A stretch of 6,632 nt of DNA from Candidatus Poseidoniaceae archaeon (GTDB lineage: Archaea; Thermoplasmatota; Poseidoniia; Poseidoniales; Poseidoniaceae). Location of the stretch: assembly GCA_022425185.1 (NCBI GenBank), contig JAKMFY010000285.1, forward strand, positions 1-6,632. The letters run 5' to 3'. The translations under genes were made by a program, and so were the position numbers. Below the pieces are notes generated by a model. It was not told the DNA's origin. It ran no database searches and was given only the letters and a program-made list of their open reading frames with translations. Each line of letters begins with the position of its first letter. Position 1 is the stretch's first letter. This document shows positions 1 to 4,552 of this stretch, piece after piece.

Positions 1-1442
1 ACAGTGACTTGAACTCGATTGAGTTCATCGTTCTTTGATTGAATTGTTACAGATTGATCACCGGATGATTCCTTGATTTCATCAAGTCGAATAAGGGCCT
101 CAGTTCTCTGCTTTTCTGAATCTTGTAATTGAGTGGTTAATCCAGCATTTGTTCGCATCAGTGAATCTGAGCGTAGTTCAGCCTCTTCTAGACGACGTCT
201 TAGTCCAGCATCAACACCAGCAACTGGAGAGGCGGCTGGCAAGCCCTTGCTCGAATCAGCTCCATCGATTTGAATGGAAACCTTACTTCGATGTTGTCGA
301 ACAAGATCGAGACCGATTTCAAACCCATACATGGTCATGAGTCGATGCATCATGGTTTCTTTTCGCTTTTCAGAACGTGTTCGTACAGAAGATAGTGCTT
401 CTACAAAACTCTCCAGAGAAAAGGATTCAACATCACCCGTCGAAGAGGAAACAGTTGTTCCAGAAGCAAGACGATGGAGTTTCAAAATACGTTTACTTTC
501 GGTTAAGCCCATCATCGCATCCTCAAAGGATTGTCCATTTGCAGCCATTGCCACAGGAATTCCCTTCACAACTGCAAGGGATACTGCCTTGTTGCTTGCA
601 CCAGCTTTGAGATGGCCTGTGACTTGTTCTTCTAGCGCAGCAGCAAGCATGGACATTACTGCGTCAGAACCGCCCTTTCCTTCTCTAAGGATGAACCCAT
701 CAGGAAGCGTGGCTGCGCCTTCAGCATAGGTGCCAATCTCTCCATCAAGTTGAGCGGTTAGGTCTGTCAAAAGGCGTGCATGATTTGTATCGAGTTCTGT
801 CCAAACTGCAATAACAATCGAACTACTTGATGCAAGTAGTACTGAGGCATCTCCCATCTTCAAAGTAGCATAACCTTGTTCAGTACCGCCTAAGGCTGAT
901 TGATGTGATGACATCGAATCAGAAAGAGATGAGATGCTTGAAGCAAGTTCTTCCGTCTTACCAGGAAGATTGCCCGCACTGTCGATGAGAATTCCCTGAT
1001 CTGCTGCAAGCGCCCCTCGAACGTGGTCATACCCTTCGAGTGTGGATAGAACAGCAGAAATGTTTCGTGCGAAGAGTCGATCTGTTAACGATGAGCCTGA
1101 GGAAAGACCTTGAACATCCGCTTGGAATTCAAAAGCCTCAGGGATGAGGGTTGCCAGTGAGCCTAGGCCTCTGAGTGAACAAGCATAGCCAACAAGTCGG
1201 TGTGTTCCTTCTTCTGCTGCTTCCAAGGCCTTCCGTGCGTCGGCTCCTCCGAGAAGTTTTGTTGCACTATCGCCTTCGCAAAGCCATCCAATGATTCGTC
1301 CAGCTCTTACGAGTCGGTGGCCATATGGGGTCTTTCTTCGACCAATCCAAGTGGTAATGTAACCGTTTTCAAACGGCTGAATCGTACCCGAAGTTACATC
1401 TAATTCTTTATCAATTTGCTCGCTGTGTGGTAAATCAAACAT
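1..1442 (-). CDS. Roadblock/LC7-like domain protein with flanking DUF2226/PATAN-like segments and C-terminal coiled coil (partial)
   Basis: The frame stays open for 480 codons from the ATG at 1442 to base 1, so the C-terminus lies outside the window. Residues about 125-233 resemble a Roadblock/LC7 (MglB-like) fold: an early strand with GILIDSAGNLPG, a Ser-rich helix, then strands around GYATLKMGDASVLLAS and SSIVIAVWTELD. Residues about 18-75 and 245-325 share a pattern (GY/GH, then LVRAGRIIG or VVKGIPVAM, a Gly, an Asp-Ala helix) like the DUF2226/PATAN modules often found with Roadblock domains. Residues about 410-480 are charged and heptad-like, suggesting a coiled coil. The start is fixed by AGGTGA at 1452-1447 and by the ATGA overlap with the upstream gene. 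Roadblock proteins usually dimerise and regulate Ras-like GTPases, but no GTPase is visible here. Domain calls are by eye. The reading frame is very likely real; the function is inference. Confidence 0.85.
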   Translation of the reverse strand, partial: MFDLPHSEQIDKELDVTSGTIQPFENGYITTWIGRRKTPYGHRLVRAGRIIGWLCEGDSATKLLGGADARKALEAAEEGTHRLVGYACSLRGLGSLATLIPEAFEFQADVQGLSSGSSLTDRLFARNISAVLSTLEGYDHVRGALAADQGILIDSAGNLPGKTEELASSISSLSDSMSSHQSALGGTEQGYATLKMGDASVLLASSSSIVIAVWTELDTNHARLLTDLTAQLDGEIGTYAEGAATLPDGFILREGKGGSDAVMSMLAAALEEQVTGHLKAGASNKAVSLAVVKGIPVAMAANGQSFEDAMMGLTESKRILKLHRLASGTTVSSSTGDVESFSLESFVEALSSVRTRSEKRKETMMHRLMTMYGFEIGLDLVRQHRSKVSIQIDGADSSKGLPAASPVAGVDAGLRRRLEEAELRSDSLMRTNAGLTTQLQDSEKQRTEALIRLDEIKESSGDQSVTIQSKNDELNRVQVT

Positions 1443-1452
1443 CAAATCACCT
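1442..1452 (-). promoter_or_regulatory. Shine-Dalgarno AGGTGA for the long Roadblock gene
   Basis: On the minus strand AGGTGA (1452-1447) lies four bases before the ATG at 1442, inside the last codons of the upstream gene. It supports this start and independent ribosome entry in addition to stop-start coupling. Confidence 0.6.
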
Positions 1453-1783
1453 GTGGTTTTGTTGCATTTATTCGCTGTCGTTGGCGTGTAAGTTGGTAAC
1501 GCCAGATACCTTTCGTACCGTTTTTGCCTGAAATAGCAGCAAAAATGCCGGCATCAATCTGGTCAATGACAGTAAGTCGTCTTGATTCAACCCAAACTTC
1601 ATGCAGTTCCCCAAGTCCTAAAGAAGTGGCAACCGAAGCACATTGAGCCCACTCAGCACGCTGTTCTTGGAGTGATTCTGGCCATCGTTTTGTCGAAGCA
1701 TGCTCATTTCCAAACTGATCGAAAATCCGAACATGACGTGCATCTTTGATTTCACAAAGACCTGAAAAAACACTGTCCAGCAT
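1442..1783 (-). CDS. Small stand-alone Roadblock/LC7-like protein, 113 aa
   Basis: This is a complete 113-residue protein with the size and layout of a single Roadblock/LC7 domain. A first helix is followed by a strand with RIFDQFGN (residues about 19-26). An Ala/Glu-rich helix comes next, then SLGLGELHEVWVES (about 54-67), RLTVIDQIDAGIFAAISG (about 69-86), and a final basic helix. The phrase LGLGELxEVxVE, leading into a strand that ends near GIFAAISG, is the most family-like part. It sits upstream of the longer Roadblock-type gene, and its stop overlaps that gene's start (ATGA), so the two are probably translated together and may form a heterodimer that acts on a small GTPase. An in-frame TGA two codons before the ATG excludes an upstream start. 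The ribosome site GAGGT at 1798-1794 is a rather long 10 bases away. Family assignment is by pattern, not by search. Confidence 0.8.
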   Translation of the reverse strand: MLDSVFSGLCEIKDARHVRIFDQFGNEHASTKRWPESLQEQRAEWAQCASVATSLGLGELHEVWVESRRLTVIDQIDAGIFAAISGKNGTKGIWRYQLTRQRQRINATKPQVI

Positions 1784-1838
1784 GGTTGCTCAAACCTCTT
1801 CACAACAGCGTACCATTCAAGAACTTTCCCGAAACTAT

Positions 1839-1853
1839 TCCCCCGTAGGGGGA
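1839..1853. promoter_or_regulatory. Short GC-only hairpin or dyad, TCCCCCGTAGGGGGA
   Basis: This is a perfect 6-bp inverted repeat (five C/G pairs plus one T/A) around a 3-base GTA centre. It is conspicuous in an otherwise AT-rich stretch. It lies 56 to 70 bases upstream of the small Roadblock gene's ATG, and would be in that operon's leader if transcription starts near 1925-1930. It could be an RNA hairpin or a protein-binding dyad. No run of T follows on either strand, so a factor-independent terminator is not supported. Confidence 0.45.
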
Positions 1854-1950
1854 TTTGTCGACCTGTTTGAAAATCCCAACTGCATTTTGAGATTTCATTA
1901 GGCGCGGATAACTCAATGTTCATGTTTTACCGCGCTTTGGCATCATCAGA

Positions 1951-1960
1951 TTATTTAATT
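1951..1960 (-). promoter_or_regulatory. Possible TATA box of the Roadblock operon (AATTAAATAA)
   Basis: On the minus strand AATTAAATAA is the most TATA-like sequence upstream of the small Roadblock gene. With the usual archaeal distance of about 25 bases, transcription would begin near 1925-1930. That gives a leader of about 140 bases containing the GC hairpin. The call rests on composition and position only, and other AT-rich sites nearby could serve. Confidence 0.35.
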
Positions 1961-1972
1961 TGTAATGAATTT

Positions 1973-2002
1973 ATCAATTGAATTTTATAATTTTCAATTG
2001 AA
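1973..2002. repeat. Pair of TTCAATTGAA-type palindromes framing a TATA box
   Basis: A perfect 10-bp palindrome TTCAATTGAA at 1993-2002 is repeated with one mismatch (ATCAATTGAA) at 1973-1982, exactly 20 bases apart, about two helical turns. Taken together, 1974-1982 and 1993-2001 also form 9-bp inverted arms around the TATA-like TTTTATAATT. The spacing and overlap with the promoter suggest an operator for a dimeric regulator of the thiolase gene at 2041. The arms are AT-rich, so chance palindromy is not excluded. Confidence 0.5.
1983..1992 (+). promoter_or_regulatory. TATA box for the tRNA thiolation gene (TTTTATAATT)
   Basis: TTTTATAATT resembles an archaeal TATA box and has purine-rich GAA just upstream, where TFB would contact DNA. 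Transcription starting about 25 bases downstream, near 2012-2018, would leave a short leader with the Shine-Dalgarno site at 2030. The box is enclosed by the TTCAATTGAA palindromes. Confidence 0.5.
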
Positions 2003-2029
2003 GTTTTAATTTATCATTCCGTCCCCATC

Positions 2030-2036
2030 GGAGGCG
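2030..2036 (+). promoter_or_regulatory. Shine-Dalgarno GGAGGCG deciding the start at 2041
   Basis: GGAGG at 2030-2034 ends six bases before the ATG at 2041. A second in-frame ATG at 2065 has no comparable site, so the longer N-terminus is preferred. Confidence 0.7.
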
Positions 2037-2040
2037 TTTA

Positions 2041-3060
2041 ATGGTGGAATTGAGACGAATTACCATGGCGGAACCCACGCAGGGACTTTTTCAGGCACCT
2101 GTTTGTGATGTCTGTGGGAAGGATGCCGTAGTCGAGCAAGCATACTCTGGACGAGTTCTATGTGGATCTCACCTTGAACAATCAATCCGTAAGAAGGTTG
2201 GAAGGGAATTGCGTAAGCAACTTGTTCTCGATAAATCAAAAGGTACAACAATATTCGTAGCTATTTCTGGTGGAAAAGACTCTGCCGTGTTGCTCACTTT
2301 GATTGTGGATCTCGTCGGTAAGCGTCGAGATGTCAGAATTGTTGCAGGCTGTGTAGATGAAGGAATAGAAGGATACCGTCCTCCGTCAATGCAATGTGCA
2401 ATCGATCTTTGTGAAGACTTGGGTGTTGAATTCATCACCACCTCATACGAATCACTTGAATTCCATCAAATGGACGAAGTAGTTCGCCGACTGCCTATGG
2501 TTACCGAGAAAAACGCAGGAGCCTCGACAATGCCATGTTCATACTGTGGTGTGTTTCGAAGACAAGGAATCAATGCACTTGCTGCACAAGTCGATGCAGA
2601 TGTCATGGCTCTTGGGCATAATCTTGATGATATGGCTCAGACAGTTTTGATGAATATGGCAAACGGAGATATCGACAGAACTCTTCGACTCGCTCCTCAT
2701 ACGGATTCTCCAGTCGATGGACTGCCTCCAAGAATTGTCCCCCTTCGTTGGATTCCAGAGCAAGAGATTCATCTCCTTGCAATGCACAAACAACTTCCAA
2801 TGCATCATGAAGAATGCCCGTATGCTCAAGGTGCTCTTCGGTGGAGGTATCGTGATCTTGTCGCACAAATGGAACAAGATGTTCCAGGTACTCGTCATAG
2901 CCTCGTTCGAATGGCTGATAACATCAAAATGGTCGCGAAACAGGAACCAGCTCCTGTTCGTTCTCATCCAATGAAGTGTGAACGTTGTGGTTCTCCTACT
3001 TCTGGTGCAACGTGCAAAGCATGCGACATGCGAGACTTACTCGGTGTCGATTTAGAGTAG
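2041..3060 (+). CDS. tRNA 2-thiouridine synthase, TtuA/NcsA/Ncs6 family (PP-loop ATPase)
   Basis: This 339-residue protein belongs to the PP-loop tRNA sulfurtransferases that adenylate a tRNA uridine and replace its 2-oxygen with sulfur in the cytoplasm. Visible motifs in order are: an N-terminal zinc finger (C22, C25, C41, H44); the PP-loop SGGKDS at 76-81; CSYC (C166, C169) plus C259, the three cysteines expected to hold a [4Fe-4S] cluster in TtuA/Ncs6; GHNLDD at 192-197; and a C-terminal zinc ribbon (C313, C316, C325, C328). All key residues are present and the length is near the family norm. Archaeal relatives use a ubiquitin-like SAMP protein as sulfur donor; none is visible here. Sequence alone does not tell whether it modifies U34 (NcsA/Ncs6) or U54 (TtuA). 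It reads divergently from the Roadblock operon, and its last 9 bases overlap the end of pyrI. Confidence 0.93.
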   Translation: MVELRRITMAEPTQGLFQAPVCDVCGKDAVVEQAYSGRVLCGSHLEQSIRKKVGRELRKQLVLDKSKGTTIFVAISGGKDSAVLLTLIVDLVGKRRDVRIVAGCVDEGIEGYRPPSMQCAIDLCEDLGVEFITTSYESLEFHQMDEVVRRLPMVTEKNAGASTMPCSYCGVFRRQGINALAAQVDADVMALGHNLDDMAQTVLMNMANGDIDRTLRLAPHTDSPVDGLPPRIVPLRWIPEQEIHLLAMHKQLPMHHEECPYAQGALRWRYRDLVAQMEQDVPGTRHSLVRMADNIKMVAKQEPAPVRSHPMKCERCGSPTSGATCKACDMRDLLGVDLE

Positions 3061-3528
3061 ATTGTGAATCAATTCGTCCAAGTCTTGTGGTCGTTGGCAA
3101 TAATGGCAACGAAGTGTCAATGGATCGGTACTTGTGACTCGTAGTCGATGTGGAAGTGGCTCGCGCAGGTTTTGTGTAATGCAGTTCGAGAACGTGCACT
3201 GAACAACATTGCGTACTTCTTTTCCGAGATTGACTTCAAGTTTCTCCGCAACAGTATATGCGCGAATAATCGCAATACTGGAATCAGGAGCTACAAGAGC
3301 AAGACGATCCAATTCAGTTTGGGTCAATTCACGGTCTTCGACCTTGACGATATCCTTTGAGCCCATCTTCTTCGAAGGGACGTTCATGACCAAGGAAACG
3401 GGTACAGAGGTATCTCGGGCGATGTTAAGCAGTTCGAGAACCTTCAGCGATTGACCTGATGGAATGTGATCAATAACTGTTCCATTTCGAATTGCAGTGA
3501 CTCTTCTCATGTTATGTTCATCAGCCAT
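3052..3528 (-). CDS. pyrI: Aspartate carbamoyltransferase regulatory chain
   Basis: This is a 158-residue regulatory subunit of aspartate transcarbamoylase, close to the 153 residues of the Escherichia coli protein. The N-terminal allosteric domain starts with RNGTVIDHIPSGQSLKVL (residues about 14-31), the conserved strand and helix around the nucleotide site. The C-terminal domain carries the four zinc cysteines C111, C116, C141 and C144 (CTFSNC and RCHYC), which make the contact with PyrB. In known holoenzymes PyrI dimers link PyrB trimers and bind CTP or ATP to tune activity. Its ATG overlaps the pyrB stop (TGATG) and is preceded by GGAGGTGA. A TTG one codon upstream gives one extra residue but fits the ribosome site less well. 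The 3' end overlaps the convergent thiolase gene by 9 bases. Confidence 0.96.
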   Translation of the reverse strand: MADEHNMRRVTAIRNGTVIDHIPSGQSLKVLELLNIARDTSVPVSLVMNVPSKKMGSKDIVKVEDRELTQTELDRLALVAPDSSIAIIRAYTVAEKLEVNLGKEVRNVVQCTFSNCITQNLREPLPHRLRVTSTDPLTLRCHYCQRPQDLDELIHNLL

Positions 3529-4472
3529 CAAGCCTCACCTCCTTGAATTTCAGCAGGAACTTCGATGTTCAACAATCTGCAAAGAAGAGCCATCCGAGCA
3601 ACAACACCATTGAAGGCTTGTTCGAAATATCGAGCATGTCGAGTGGAATCAACGCTTGGATGAATCTCATCAACACGAGGGAGTGGATGCATAATGATCA
3701 TCTCAGCTTTGACGTTTGCAACATCACGGGCATGAAGTTTGTAGGCTCCAGCAACCTTTGTGTATTCATCTTCATCAGCAAAGCGTTCTTTCTGAATACG
3801 TGTCATGTAGACCACGTCCGCATCGTTGATGTTCCCAAGCAAATCCTCTGTTTCGAGAACATCTGCGCCATGTTCTCGCAAATCTTCGATGATTTCTGCA
3901 GGCATACGAAGAAGTTCAGGTGAAGCAAGAATCAATTTGCAACCAAATCGAACCAATGCATGAGATAGACTGTGGACTGTACGTCCATATCGAAGATCTC
4001 CAGCAAGGACAACAGATAATCCTTCAAGTGTGCCATGTGACTGCAAAATTGTGAACAGATCGAGCATTGTTTGTGTAGGGTGATGGCCAGCACCATCTCC
4101 ACCGTTTAGAATTGGTACGCGAGCAGCATCCTGAGCGTATCGTGCAGCACCCTGTCTTGGATGACGCATAGCGATTATGTCCGTGTAACCATCAACCATT
4201 TGGATGGTATCGAACAGTGTTTCACCCTTTACCACCGAGGATGTTTTTACATCCCCTAAGTTCACTACATCACCGCCTAAGCGCTTCATTGCAGTCTCAA
4301 AGGACATGCGTGTTCGGGTACTTGGTTCGAAGAAAAGGTTCCCTAGAATCTTTCCTTCGAGTAGAGGGAGATAGGTCTCTCCTCGTGCAACTGGAAGCAA
4401 TCTTGCAGCATCATCTAAGATACTAAGAATGTCTTCATTGGTTAAATCGTCCATCGTGATGAGCCCTTTCAT
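3528..4472 (-). CDS. pyrB: Aspartate carbamoyltransferase catalytic chain
   Basis: This 314-residue catalytic subunit joins carbamoyl phosphate and L-aspartate to form N-carbamoyl-L-aspartate in de novo pyrimidine synthesis. The carbamoyl-phosphate motif STRTR (51-55) and the mobile-loop segment SSVVKGE (78-84) are present. So are HPRQGAAR (104-111), GHHPTQTMLDL (129-139, catalytic His131), GDLRYGRTVHSL (158-169), TRIQKERF (224-231, aspartate site) and HPLPRVDEI (262-270). Nothing catalytic is missing, and the length matches the family (about 310). The start at 4472 gives MKGLITMDDL, as expected for archaeal PyrB, and has AGGGGA six bases upstream. In-frame ATGs at 4517, 4511 and 4505 would add up to 15 unsupported residues. 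It is translationally coupled to pyrI and diverges from the membrane protein gene across 80 bases. Confidence 0.96.
   Translation of the reverse strand: MKGLITMDDLTNEDILSILDDAARLLPVARGETYLPLLEGKILGNLFFEPSTRTRMSFETAMKRLGGDVVNLGDVKTSSVVKGETLFDTIQMVDGYTDIIAMRHPRQGAARYAQDAARVPILNGGDGAGHHPTQTMLDLFTILQSHGTLEGLSVVLAGDLRYGRTVHSLSHALVRFGCKLILASPELLRMPAEIIEDLREHGADVLETEDLLGNINDADVVYMTRIQKERFADEDEYTKVAGAYKLHARDVANVKAEMIIMHPLPRVDEIHPSVDSTRHARYFEQAFNGVVARMALLCRLLNIEVPAEIQGGEA
3535..3542 (-). promoter_or_regulatory. Consensus Shine-Dalgarno GGAGGTGA for pyrI inside pyrB
   Basis: On the minus strand GGAGGTGA (3542-3535) matches the full anti-Shine-Dalgarno core. It lies within the final pyrB codons, six bases before the pyrI ATG at 3528. 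It fixes that start and allows strong ribosome loading on pyrI, as a subunit-balanced pair would need. Confidence 0.8.
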
Positions 4473-4552
4473 TTCAAGTCCCCTTCTGTGCAACCATCCA
4501 AGCATACCCATGAACATTGTTGCAGATTCGGATGCAAACCGTCGGTGGTTTC
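4473..4552. promoter_or_regulatory. Short divergent intergenic region between pyrB and the membrane protein gene
   Basis: Only 80 bases separate the two starts, so both promoters must lie here or inside the opposite gene. I see the two ribosome sites but no convincing TATA box on either strand. The stretch is not AT-rich, unlike the region before 2041. Confidence 0.5.
4479..4484 (-). promoter_or_regulatory. Shine-Dalgarno-like AGGGGA deciding the pyrB start
   Basis: AGGGGA on the minus strand ends six bases before the ATG at 4472. The three upstream in-frame ATGs lack such a site, so the 314-residue form is favoured. Confidence 0.55.

Noticed and set aside
149..729. Plus-strand open frames at 149-340, 274-729 and 377-610
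   Set aside because: They lie opposite the long Roadblock-type gene, which is open from 1442 to base 1 with domain-like patterns. The plus-strand frames have no ribosome site and low-complexity translations.
1618..1783. The part of the minus-strand frame starting at 1923 that overlaps the small Roadblock gene
   Set aside because: Within the overlap the translation is a Phe/Met/Ser-rich shadow of the Roadblock gene. Only the part before 1783 is kept, as a speculative finding.
1839..1853. GC hairpin as an intrinsic terminator
   Set aside because: No T-run follows on either strand, and it sits upstream of both neighbouring genes rather than after one.
2539..2967. Minus-strand 142-codon open frame opposite the thiolase gene
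   Set aside because: The plus strand carries intact zinc, PP-loop and Fe-S motifs. The antisense translation is His/Ile/Ser-rich without recognisable features.
3543..3923. Plus-strand 126-codon open frame opposite pyrB
   Set aside because: pyrB is unambiguous on the minus strand with all its motifs, and this frame is a shadow of it.
4473..4517. Extended pyrB N-terminus from the ATG at 4517
   Set aside because: The extra residues (MFMGMLGWLHRRGLE) do not fit the family N-terminus, and a ribosome site directly precedes the ATG at 4472.
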